From Prevotella sp. UBA746 (GTDB lineage: Bacteria; Bacteroidota; Bacteroidia; Bacteroidales; Bacteroidaceae): a stretch of DNA of 17,151 nt. Positions 4,084-10,791 of the stretch are shown in pieces; the stretch's first letter is position 1; every line of letters begins with the position of its first letter. Where the stretch lies: positions 81,216 through 98,366 of the forward strand of contig DBKQ01000103.1 in assembly GCA_002298545.1 (NCBI GenBank). Reading direction: 5' to 3'. The notes under the pieces were generated by a model, which ran no database searches, was not told where the DNA came from, and saw only the letters and a list, made by a program, of their open reading frames with translations. The position numbers and the translations under genes were made by a program.

Positions 4084-6390
4084 ATGAAACAAATCAATGG
4101 CGTGGCAATGGCTGCCGTATGCGTATTGTGTGCACAGCAGGCCCTTGCCGAGCAGAAAGTTGACACCGTTAGCGTGCATCAGCTCAACGAGGTGGTTGTA
4201 AAGGCTGTACGTGCACAGAAAAATGCACCGTATGCCGTGGCAAACATCCAGAAATCAGATCTTCAGAACTTTGCAACAACGGGTAAGGAACTCCCGTTCC
4301 TGTTCTCACGCACACCGGGCATCCTGGCTTGGAGCGAGACGGGAACAGGTACCGGAACCACTTATATGCGCATGCGTGGAGTGGGCGACAGCCGTATCAA
4401 CGTTACTGTTGACGGGGTGCCTCTCAATTCGCCGGAAGACCAGTGCGTGTTCTGGGCAAACATGAACAGCTACGCCGCTCTCATGGGCAGCGTGCAGATA
4501 CAGCGCGGTGTTGGTGCGTCGACAAACGGCGACGGAGCTTTCGGAGGTTCCGTGTCTCTGCAGACTGCAGCTCCTTCTACCAAGCCGTTCGGAGAAATCA
4601 CAGGCTCTTTCGGCTCTTATAATACTTATAACGTTGGAGCAAGCTTCTCTACTGGTCTGCTCTTCAATCATCTCATCTTCGACGGAGCTTACCACGAGAC
4701 TTCTACCGACGGATTCGTCGACGGTACTCGCGGACGCTCAGGCTCTTACTACGGCGGACTGACCTGGCTGGGCAACAACTTCCAGATTCGCTACAAGAAT
4801 ATCGGAAACTTCGAGAAAACGGGACAGGCGTGGAACTATATCGCAGGACCTAACGGAACGGAGTCGTATAAGGAAATATGGGATATGGGACTCGGACGCA
4901 TGAACGACCTCAACGGTAAATACAAAGAGGTGAACGGAAAATACGTGTTCACTCCTTATACCTATCGCAACGGCAACAAGTGGGACCGCACAACGGATAA
5001 TTTCTATCAGAACCACAATATCCTCTCTGCTACATGGCAGCCTTCTGACCACTGGAGCCACAACTTCGCCCTCCACTACACCTACGGACAGGGATACTAC
5101 AAGGACTTCCGTGCAAACAAGGCTCTCTCTAAATTCGGTATCTACGAGACTAACGAGAAGGGTAAGGAAATAAAAACCGATGCCGTAAGACGCAAGGGAC
5201 TCACGCAGAATGCCTACGGACTGGTTTACAACGTGAACTTCAAGACTGACTCTTGGGATGTTATCGCAGGAACAAGTCTTCAGCAGTTCCGCGGCAGCCA
5301 CTGGGGATATGTTACTTATATCAAAGACGAGGCACTGGAGAAGAAATACTTCGACCAGAACGGACGATATAAATATTATGATTCTGATGCCAAGAAGGAT
5401 GACTACAGCGCATTCCTGAAGGCTACTTACACCTTCTGCCAGAACTGGAACGTGTTTGCCGACCTGCAGTATCGCCACGTGCGCTACACTACCGACGGAC
5501 AGAACGATAAGTTCTACTGGAAAGAAAACGGCGGATACACAGCTCAGCTGCTCAATGTTGACGACAACTTCAACTTCTTCAACCCTAAGGCAGGTATCTC
5601 TTATACCAACGGCGGACATAAGGCTTATGCTTCTGTTGCTATGGCAAACCGTGAGCCGGAGCGCAACAACTACACCGACAACGGTAACTATCCTTATCCG
5701 AAGGCTGAAAAGGTAATCGATGTGGAGGCTGGATATCAGTTCAACGGCTCCAACTGGCATGCCGGAGCTAACTTCTACTATATGAACTACAACAATCAGC
5801 TCGTGCAGACTGGCGAAATGAGTGACATCGGCGAGAACCTCACCACTAACGTGAAGAAGTCTTACCGCATGGGTGTGGAGCTTTCTGCAGGATGGGCACC
5901 GCTCTCTTGGTTGAGCGTTGAGGGTAACGCTGCCCTCAGCAAGAACAAGATTAAGGACTTCGACGAGTATGTCTCTGCCGTTGATGCCGACTGGAACGAC
6001 GTAGACCCTGTACACAACCACTACAGCAACTCTACACTTGCCTACTCACCAAGTGCTATACTCAACGGATTCGTTGATTTCCATCACAAAGGATTCAGTG
6101 CAACATGGCACACGAACTTCGTCAGCAAGCAGTATCTCAACAACTCTGAGTTCAGTTCGCTGCCTTGCTTCTCTCAGTCTGACCTCAGTTTGGCTTATCA
6201 GAGCAAGGTTACAAAATGCGGATTCAAGAGTGTGAAGATTGGTCTTGACTTCAACAACATCTTTGCTCGTCACTATGCAATCATGGGTTACGATTATGGA
6301 ACTTACGTAGACGGAAAGCGTGGCACATGGCTCTCTTACGTTCCTGCTGCCGGCTTCAACGTGATGGGTCATCTCACTCTGAGATTCTAA
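4084..6390 (+). CDS. TonB-dependent outer-membrane receptor, thiamine uptake
   Basis: A 768-aa protein with a signal peptide cleaved probably after ALA (residue 22), a TonB-box-like HQLNEVVVKA stretch (31-40), a plug domain (about 45-160, with MRMRGVGDSRINVTVDGVPLN and a GGSVSLQT end), and a long aromatic-rich beta-barrel ending in TLRF, whose terminal Phe is the usual outer-membrane assembly signal. There is no CarboxypepD-like N-terminal domain and no SusD partner, so it is a plain vitamin/siderophore-type receptor, not a SusC. The TPP riboswitch directly upstream and pnuT plus thiamine pyrophosphokinase downstream identify the substrate as thiamine or a derivative; this matches the thi-box-regulated omr1-pnuT-tnr3 arrangement described for Bacteroidetes. 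Uptake would be driven by TonB-ExbBD. Confidence 0.92.
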   Translation: MKQINGVAMAAVCVLCAQQALAEQKVDTVSVHQLNEVVVKAVRAQKNAPYAVANIQKSDLQNFATTGKELPFLFSRTPGILAWSETGTGTGTTYMRMRGVGDSRINVTVDGVPLNSPEDQCVFWANMNSYAALMGSVQIQRGVGASTNGDGAFGGSVSLQTAAPSTKPFGEITGSFGSYNTYNVGASFSTGLLFNHLIFDGAYHETSTDGFVDGTRGRSGSYYGGLTWLGNNFQIRYKNIGNFEKTGQAWNYIAGPNGTESYKEIWDMGLGRMNDLNGKYKEVNGKYVFTPYTYRNGNKWDRTTDNFYQNHNILSATWQPSDHWSHNFALHYTYGQGYYKDFRANKALSKFGIYETNEKGKEIKTDAVRRKGLTQNAYGLVYNVNFKTDSWDVIAGTSLQQFRGSHWGYVTYIKDEALEKKYFDQNGRYKYYDSDAKKDDYSAFLKATYTFCQNWNVFADLQYRHVRYTTDGQNDKFYWKENGGYTAQLLNVDDNFNFFNPKAGISYTNGGHKAYASVAMANREPERNNYTDNGNYPYPKAEKVIDVEAGYQFNGSNWHAGANFYYMNYNNQLVQTGEMSDIGENLTTNVKKSYRMGVELSAGWAPLSWLSVEGNAALSKNKIKDFDEYVSAVDADWNDVDPVHNHYSNSTLAYSPSAILNGFVDFHHKGFSATWHTNFVSKQYLNNSEFSSLPCFSQSDLSLAYQSKVTKCGFKSVKIGLDFNNIFARHYAIMGYDYGTYVDGKRGTWLSYVPAAGFNVMGHLTLRF

Positions 6391-6415
6391 TTGACTTGAT
6401 ATAATATGTGATAAA

Positions 6416-6449
6416 ATGTCGAAGCCCTCTCAAGGGCTTCGGCATTTTC
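6416..6449 (+). terminator. strong hairpin terminator between receptor and pnuT
   Basis: A 13-bp stem, ATGTCGAAGCCCT (6416-6428) with AGGGCTTCGGCAT (6433-6445), one T-G pair and loop CTCA, is followed by TTTT. It begins 26 bp after the receptor stop codon, inside what is otherwise a co-directional cluster. It should lower expression of pnuT and thiN relative to the receptor, unless they have an internal promoter, which I did not find. Confidence 0.8.
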
Positions 6450-6451
6450 TG

Positions 6452-6541
6452 CCTATTAAGCCTATTAAGCCTATTATGCCTACTAAGCCTATTAAGCCTA
6501 CTAAGCCTACTAAGCCTATTATGCCTATTAAGCCTATAATC
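6452..6541. repeat. tandem array of a 9-bp unit (CCTATTAAG), pnuT leader
   Basis: Ten contiguous 9-mers: CCTATTAAG, CCTATTATG, CCTACTAAG variants and a final CCTATAATC. The array fills the space between the terminator and a point 30 bp before the pnuT start codon. It has stop codons in one frame and no hairpin of its own. Its copy number could set the terminator-to-gene distance. Confidence 0.9.
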
Positions 6542-6570
6542 CCTCTTCCCCCAATCTAAAAAAATCCCTC

Positions 6571-7215
6571 ATGCAACAATATCTCCTCGCCCACTGGCTC
6601 GACATCTTCACAACCCTCTTAGGTCTCCTTTACATCTGGCTCGAATACCGTGCCCACATTGCCCTATGGCTCGTAAGCATCATCATGCCCGCCATGGACA
6701 TCTGGCTCTACTGGACCCACGGACTCTACGGCGATGCCGGAATGGCGGCATACTATACCATTGCAGGAGTCTACGGCTACGTGATGTGGCGCTACGGAGC
6801 ACTCATAAAAAAACTCGTGGGTAGAAACGACGGCAAGAAAATCGTTTCTGAAATTCCCATCACCCACATGCCGTTAAAGAAATACCTGCCCGTCTCCATT
6901 GCCTTCCTTGCCGCATGGGCTGCCACATACTGGGTACTCACGACATGGACCAACAGTACCGTGCCGCTCCTCGATGCCTTCACCAATGCCTTGAGCTTCG
7001 TCGGCTTGTGGGCTCTCGCCAAGAAATACATCGAGCAGTGGGTATTCTGGATTATCGTGGATGCCGTATGTTTCTATCTTTATATCGGCAAGGGAATTCC
7101 GTTTAAGGCTGGTCTCTACGGACTATACACCATTATCGCCGTTGCCGGATACTTTAAATGGGAGAGAATGTCAACTGAAACCCACCCTGGAACCCGCACT
7201 GGAACCCAACCCTGA
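6571..7215 (+). CDS. pnuT: PnuC/PnuT-family vitamin transporter (thiamine)
   Basis: A 214-aa multi-span inner-membrane protein of the PnuC family, SWEET-like facilitators that import vitamins kept inside by phosphorylation. Family traits include LLYIWLEYR near residues 18-26, IWLYWTHGLYGDAGMAAYY (about 44-62), YGYVMWR (about 68-74), ALSFVGLWALAKKYIEQWVFWIIVDAV (about 141-167) and GLYGLYTIIAVAGYFKW near the end. Roughly seven hydrophobic segments are readable. Its position between a thi-box receptor and thiamine pyrophosphokinase indicates the PnuT subgroup: thiamine enters by facilitated diffusion and is trapped as TPP. The last 14 residues after WERM (STETHPGTRTGTQP) are encoded by an intergenic repeat element and look like an acquired tail. 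The start ATG at 6571 agrees with a typical short N-terminus. Confidence 0.92.
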   Translation: MQQYLLAHWLDIFTTLLGLLYIWLEYRAHIALWLVSIIMPAMDIWLYWTHGLYGDAGMAAYYTIAGVYGYVMWRYGALIKKLVGRNDGKKIVSEIPITHMPLKKYLPVSIAFLAAWAATYWVLTTWTNSTVPLLDAFTNALSFVGLWALAKKYIEQWVFWIIVDAVCFYLYIGKGIPFKAGLYGLYTIIAVAGYFKWERMSTETHPGTRTGTQP

Positions 7216-7250
7216 AACCCACCCTGACCCTCCCGAAGGGAGGGAATGAA
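7176..7250. repeat. REP-like palindromic element, copy A (with 12-bp repeat tail)
   Basis: About four units of 12-13 bp of the form ctgRAACCCNCNC (7176-7227) lead into the palindrome CCCTCCC-GAA-GGGAGGG and then AATGAA. The last 34 bp (7217-7250) are the reverse complement of 15795-15828 with a single mismatch. The left part supplies the pnuT C-terminal codons and stop codon. Same-family copies are at 7345 (inverted) and 15795. Confidence 0.8.
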
Positions 7251-7344
7251 AGATATGGATTAATAGAAAAAGTTATAAAAAAACGATAATGTTGAAAAAT
7301 AATGGAATAAACAAAGACCAACTTCCGAACGACATGAAGCATAC

Positions 7345-7396
7345 TTCATTCCCTCCCTTCGGGAGGGGTAGTGCGGGTTCCAGTATGGGTTCCAAT
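7345..7396. repeat. REP-like palindromic element, copy B (inverted to copy A)
   Basis: Positions 7345-7367 are the exact 23-bp reverse complement of 7228-7250, followed by a GTGCGGGTTCCAG/GGGTTCCAA tail that mirrors the 12-bp repeats of copy A. Copies A and B thus face each other across about 94 bp of AT-rich sequence, a BIME-like pair in which either half can fold alone or the two can pair. Copy B ends exactly at the likely thiN start codon. Confidence 0.8.
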
Positions 7397-8011
7397 ATGC
7401 ACTCTACCATCCTCGCCGGTGGCGATTTCCCCACTCACAGCATACCCCTCGACGTTCTCCGCAATCCCGGTTTCCTCTGTTGCTGCGATGGAGCCGCCCA
7501 GTCGGCTATTGCCAACGCCCTTCATCCCGATGCCATTATTGGCGACGGCGATTCCTTGCCGCCTGAATTGAAAGAGAAATACAAGGACATCTTCCACCAG
7601 GTTTCAGAGCAGGACGACAACGACTTAACCAAGGCCACACGCTTCTGCATCTCGCGCGGTTTCACCGATATAACATACATCGCTGCCACGGGCAAGCGCG
7701 AAGACCACACAATCGGAAACATCTTCCTGCTGCCACGCTATCTTTGCGATTTCGGTATCCGTCCACTCATGCTCACCGACTATGGGGCCTTCTGTCCAGC
7801 AAGCGGCACACATACTTTCATTTCCTTTCCCCGTCAGCAGGTAAGCATCTTCAATATCTCATGCTCCGAAATCAGGAGCGAAGGCTTGCGCTGGGATTCC
7901 TATGCCTATCGTCAATTATGGCAGGGCACACTAAACGAAGCCACAGGCAATGAGTTTACCCTCCATGCCGACGGCACATACATCGTCTTCCAGACCTACG
8001 ATGCAAAGTAA
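7397..8011 (+). CDS. thiN: thiamine pyrophosphokinase (thiamine diphosphokinase)
   Basis: A cytoplasmic enzyme transferring pyrophosphate from ATP to thiamine to make TPP. From ATG 7397 it is 204 aa with the family motifs in order: LAGGDFP (6-12), CCDGAA (29-34), the metal-binding IGDGDSL (48-54), EQDDNDLTKA (71-80) and ATGKREDHTIGN (97-108). The C-terminal beta-domain (about 130-204) is present. The frame is open upstream to 7289, but those residues are encoded by the palindromic repeat. The family normally begins right before the AGGDFP-like strand, so 7397 is preferred; ATG 7334 and 7385 are alternatives. It is last in the thiamine cluster and is the trapping step for PnuT-imported thiamine. 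It corresponds to tnr3 in the thi-box literature. Confidence 0.9.
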   Translation: MHSTILAGGDFPTHSIPLDVLRNPGFLCCCDGAAQSAIANALHPDAIIGDGDSLPPELKEKYKDIFHQVSEQDDNDLTKATRFCISRGFTDITYIAATGKREDHTIGNIFLLPRYLCDFGIRPLMLTDYGAFCPASGTHTFISFPRQQVSIFNISCSEIRSEGLRWDSYAYRQLWQGTLNEATGNEFTLHADGTYIVFQTYDAK

Positions 8012-8038
8012 TGCCTTTGCATCGTAATTATTTTTTTC
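7997..8038 (+). terminator. terminator overlapping the thiN stop codon
   Basis: A perfect 12-bp stem, TACGATGCAAAG (7997-8008) with CTTTGCATCGTA (8015-8026), has a 6-nt loop containing the TAA stop, followed by ATTATTTTTTT. The last four thiN codons form the 5' arm of the hairpin. Confidence 0.9.
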
Positions 8039-8040
8039 TT

Positions 8041-8121
8041 ATCTGTCTTATCAGTCCTATTAGTCCTATTATCCTTATCAGCCCTATTACCCTTATCGGT
8101 CCTATTAGTCCTATCAGTCCT
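8041..8121. repeat. tandem array of a 9-bp unit (ATTAGTCCT)
   Basis: Nine 9-mers such as ATCAGTCCT, ATTAGTCCT, ATTATCCTT and ATCGGTCCT follow the thiN terminator. Units are more diverged than in the 6452 array but share its period and its pyrimidine-rich CCTATTA core. Confidence 0.8.
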
Positions 8122-8183
8122 CTCCTTCTTATTCTCTATAAAAATATTTCTCCCAAAAAATATCCGGCAAAGAAAATATTTTG

Positions 8184-8191
8184 TATCTTTG
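8184..8191 (+). promoter_or_regulatory. -7 box of the toxin-antitoxin pair
   Basis: TATCTTTG lies 28 bp before the antitoxin ATG, matching TAnnTTTG. No clear TTTG is seen at the -33 distance. The last bases of the box begin the 24-bp sequence repeated at 8869. Confidence 0.5.
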
Positions 8192-8211
8192 TAACCGTAA
8201 TTCTGATAACA
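8188..8211. repeat. 24-bp direct repeat, left copy
   Basis: Starts TTTGTAACCGTAATT and matches 8869-8892 with two mismatches in 24. This copy lies directly before the antitoxin gene and the other directly before fumarase, so the pair brackets the toxin-antitoxin cassette. Confidence 0.8.
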
Positions 8212-8219
8212 ACAAAAAT

Positions 8220-8444
8220 ATGTCATACGAACAAATGGCACGCTTGGAAGTGCTTAATGCCGTATCAGGCATAAATTCCAAGGAAGAACTCGATGAGTTC
8301 AAAAACATGCTTGCGCATTATTTTGCAGAAAAGGCTCAAAAGGCCATCGATGCTTTATGGGATGACGGAAGCATTGACGAGAAAACAATTGAAGCTTGGG
8401 GTAATGAACACATGAGGACGCCTTATGCAGCTAATCGTTCTTGA
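8220..8444 (+). CDS. putative antitoxin of a PIN-toxin pair
   Basis: A 74-aa protein (MSYEQMARLEVLNAVSG...) with an acidic, mostly helical composition. One segment (SKEELDEFKNMLAHYFAEKA) resembles small Bacteroidota proteins encoded ahead of PIN-domain toxins. No DNA-binding fold was recognised with confidence. The ATG at 8220 is chosen over in-frame starts further upstream because they would lie inside the predicted -7 box. Its stop lies 20 bp inside the toxin gene, a classic overlapping toxin-antitoxin arrangement that couples translation. Expected role: to bind and block the PIN nuclease. Since the toxin is frameshifted here, the gene may now be an orphan antitoxin. Confidence 0.65.
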   Translation: MSYEQMARLEVLNAVSGINSKEELDEFKNMLAHYFAEKAQKAIDALWDDGSIDEKTIEAWGNEHMRTPYAANRS

Positions 8445-8831
8445 TACAAATTGTCTGTTGCAGATGTTGCCTTCAAGAAGCAAGTATCACATTTTATGGG
8501 AGAAAATTCTTAAAGGTGATATTTCACTATGTGTCAATACGGAGATTCTTGAGGAGTATGAAGAGATTATTGCAAATAAGACAACACCTTTGCACGCAAT
8601 GTCGTTGAGGCTATAGCAAGATTGGCTTCAACATGTTTTCAAACCTCATATGTGCATTTCCGACTTATAGAGAAGGATGCGGATGACAACAAGTTCGTAG
8701 ATTGTGCCATTGCTGCAGGTGCAGAATTTATTGTGTCCAATGATTCGCATTTTTCGGTTTTGAAGAAAATAAAATGGCCGAAGGTTTCAGTCGTAAAAAT
8801 TGACGATTTTTATTCTATCCAAAAGGATTAG
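8425..8831 (+). pseudogene. PIN-domain toxin, frameshifted
   Basis: The first part (8425 on, about 55 residues) has the PIN start VLDTNCLLQML with acidic D7 and a later EILEEYEEII. The second part, in another frame (readable from 8580 and continuing to 8831), has VVEAIARL, then DADDNKFVDCAIAAGAEFIVSNDSHF, the remaining PIN acidic residues, and a normal C-terminus. Adding one base in the T-run at 8589-8591 joins them as TTPFARNVVEAI, so a single-base loss explains the break; the unrepaired frame stops at 8614-8616. The intact product would be about 135 aa and resembles COG1569-type putative toxins, which are Mg-dependent RNases. It is either a true inactivated toxin or a sequencing error in a homopolymer. 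Confidence 0.8.
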
Positions 8832-8868
8832 TTTAGTCTAATCTGTGCTTAGATAAGTTATATGCGGT

Positions 8869-8892
8869 TTTGTAACCGTAATTTTGAAAACA
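8869..8892. repeat. 24-bp direct repeat, right copy (fumarase leader)
   Basis: The partner of 8188-8211, with two mismatches. It lies 33-56 bp before the fumarase ATG. The bases just before this copy (GCGGTT) do not make a good TAnnTTTG box, unlike those before the left copy. Confidence 0.8.
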
Positions 8893-8924
8893 GTAATAAC
8901 AATATTATAATAACACAAAGCATT

Positions 8925-10574
8925 ATGGCAACAACACCAGAATTCAAGTATGCTCCTATGTTCCAGCTCGGAAAGGACACTACTGAATACTATCTGCTTA
9001 CCAAAGACGGTGTATCGGTAAGCGAGTTTGAGGGAAAGAAGATCCTCAAGGTTTCTAAACAGGCGCTCACACAGATGGCGCAGCAGGCTTTCCACGACGT
9101 GGAGTTCATGCTCCGTCGCGAGCACAACCTGCAGGTGGCTAAGATTCTCTCCGATCCGGAGGCTTCTGAGAACGACAAGTATGTGGCTCTGCAGTTCTTG
9201 CGCAATGCCGAGACTGCTGCAAAAGGTATCTTGCCTTTCTGTCAGGACACCGGTACCGCTATTATCCACGGAGAGAAGGGACAGCGCGTCTGGACTGATT
9301 TCGAGGACGAGGAAGCTCTGTCGCTCGGTGTTTATAATACTTACACTCAGGATAATCTGCGCTATTCGCAGAATGCTCCTCTGAATATGTACGACGAGGT
9401 GAACACCCGTTGCAACCTGCCGGCTCAGATTGACATCGAGGCTACTGAGGGCGACGAGTATCGCTTTGTTTGTGTTGCCAAGGGTGGAGGTTCGGCAAAC
9501 AAGACTTACTTCTATCCGATGACAAAGGCCACTATCCAGAACGAGGGCACTCTGCTGCCGTTCCTCGTGGAAAAGATGAAGTCTCTGGGTACTGCTGCTT
9601 GTCCTCCTTATCATATCGCTTTCGTTATCGGAGGTACTTCGGCTGAGAAGAACCTGCTCACAGTGAAGCTCGCTTCTATCAAATATTACGACTCGCTGCC
9701 TACTACTGGCGACGAGACTGGTCGTGCGTTCCGCGACATCGACTTGGAGAACAAACTCCTTGACGAGGCTCACAAGATTGGACTCGGAGCACAGTTTGGC
9801 GGTAAGTATCTGGCTCACGACATACGTGTGGTTCGTCTGCCACGCCATGGCGCAAGCTGTCCTATCGGTATGGGCGTTAGCTGTTCTGCCGACCGCAATA
9901 TCAAGTGTAAGATTAATGCCGACGGCGTTTGGATTGAGAAGATGGATTCTAATCCTTCTGAACTTATCCCGGAGGAACTGCGCAAGCCGGGCGAGGGAAC
10001 AAAGGGTATCGAGATTGACCTCGACAAGGGTATTGATGCTGTGCGCAAGGAACTCACCAAATATCCTGTAAGTACCCGCGTTAATCTGAAAGGTACTATC
10101 ATCGTGGCCCGCGACATCGCTCATGCCAAGCTGAAGGCTCGTCTGGATGCCGGCGAGGAAATGCCGCAGTATTTCAAGGATCATCCTATCCTCTATGCCG
10201 GACCGGCAAAGACTCCGGAGGGTTATCCTTGCGGTTCTATGGGACCGACCACGGCTAACCGTATGGACCCGTATGTTGATGAGTTCCAGGACCACGGTGC
10301 TTCGCTCGTTATGATTGCCAAGGGCAACCGCGGACAGGTGGTTACCGATGCCTGCAAGAAGCACGGCGGTTTCTATCTCGGCACTATCGGTGGAGTGGCT
10401 GCCGTTCTCTCGCAGAGCTGCATCAAGAGCATCGAATGCGTAGAGTATCCGGAACTGGGCATGGAGGCTATCTGGAAGATTACTGTTGAGGACTTCCCTG
10501 CTTTCATCCTCGTAGACGACAAGGGCAACGACTTCTTCAAGCAGTTGAAGCCATGGTGTCCTAACTGTAAGTAA
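8925..10574 (+). CDS. fum: fumarate hydratase, class I (iron-sulfur, single chain)
   Basis: A 549-aa enzyme converting fumarate and malate, with alpha and beta parts fused as in FumA/FumB. The three cysteines expected to hold the 4Fe-4S cluster are C106 (PFCQDTG), C226 (AACPP) and C320 (GVSCSADRNIK), nearly the spacing of E. coli FumA. Other signatures are GGTSAEKN, HGASCPIGMGVSC, GPTTANRMDPY and MIAKGNRG in the C-terminal domain. The ATG at 8925 fits the family N-terminus (MATTPEFKYAPMF). An in-frame codon at 8862 would add 21 non-conserved residues encoded by the direct repeat. In anaerobic Bacteroidota this enzyme serves the malate-to-fumarate step of the succinate-producing pathway. It stands alone and its own promoter is unclear. 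Confidence 0.95.
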   Translation: MATTPEFKYAPMFQLGKDTTEYYLLTKDGVSVSEFEGKKILKVSKQALTQMAQQAFHDVEFMLRREHNLQVAKILSDPEASENDKYVALQFLRNAETAAKGILPFCQDTGTAIIHGEKGQRVWTDFEDEEALSLGVYNTYTQDNLRYSQNAPLNMYDEVNTRCNLPAQIDIEATEGDEYRFVCVAKGGGSANKTYFYPMTKATIQNEGTLLPFLVEKMKSLGTAACPPYHIAFVIGGTSAEKNLLTVKLASIKYYDSLPTTGDETGRAFRDIDLENKLLDEAHKIGLGAQFGGKYLAHDIRVVRLPRHGASCPIGMGVSCSADRNIKCKINADGVWIEKMDSNPSELIPEELRKPGEGTKGIEIDLDKGIDAVRKELTKYPVSTRVNLKGTIIVARDIAHAKLKARLDAGEEMPQYFKDHPILYAGPAKTPEGYPCGSMGPTTANRMDPYVDEFQDHGASLVMIAKGNRGQVVTDACKKHGGFYLGTIGGVAAVLSQSCIKSIECVEYPELGMEAIWKITVEDFPAFILVDDKGNDFFKQLKPWCPNCK

Positions 10575-10585
10575 TATCCTTTACG

Positions 10586-10684
10586 TTACCCTCACACCCC
10601 TCACCACCCCTCACACTATCCCTCACACCTCAGAGTGCCGATAAACAGGGCGTTTGCGTGTGATTGGTGAGGGCGTGAGGGTAA
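10586..10684. repeat. long inverted repeat after fumarase
   Basis: TACCCTCACACCCCTCACCA (10587-10606) pairs with TGGTGAGGGCGTGAGGGTA (10665-10683) over about 19 bp with one bulge and one mismatch; T10586/A10684 extends it. The roughly 58-nt loop holds further CCTCACAC copies and an internal TCACAC/GTGTGA pair. The left arm is itself built from short CCCTCAC repeats. An AAAA run follows on the plus strand, so it is not a typical terminator in that direction. Confidence 0.75.
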
Positions 10685-10723
10685 AATGACTGAAAAAAAT
10701 TTTCTCTATTAAAGTAAAAAGTA

Positions 10724-10769
10724 AAGCGGCAAGCAGAAATCTTATGAATGTTGATTCTGCTTGCCGCTT
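10724..10769. terminator. bidirectional terminator between fum and the M16 gene
   Basis: A perfect 15-bp stem, AAGCGGCAAGCAGAA (10724-10738) with TTCTGCTTGCCGCTT (10755-10769), has a 16-nt loop. On the minus strand it is followed by TTACTTTTTACTTTAA, a good T-tract for the M16 gene ending at 10792. On the plus strand AACCTTTTATA follows. It sits between convergent genes. Confidence 0.85.
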
Positions 10770-10791
10770 AACCTTTTATATATGTGTTATA

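Noticed and set aside
4738..6021. 427-aa open frame on the minus strand opposite the TonB-dependent receptor
   Set aside because: It is antisense to a well-supported receptor. The valine/serine-rich composition is typical of shadow frames and no motif is seen.
8838..10364. 508-aa open frame on the minus strand opposite fumarase
   Set aside because: It is fully antisense to a clear class I fumarase with all its motifs. It shows no recognisable domain and arises from the codon use of the real gene.
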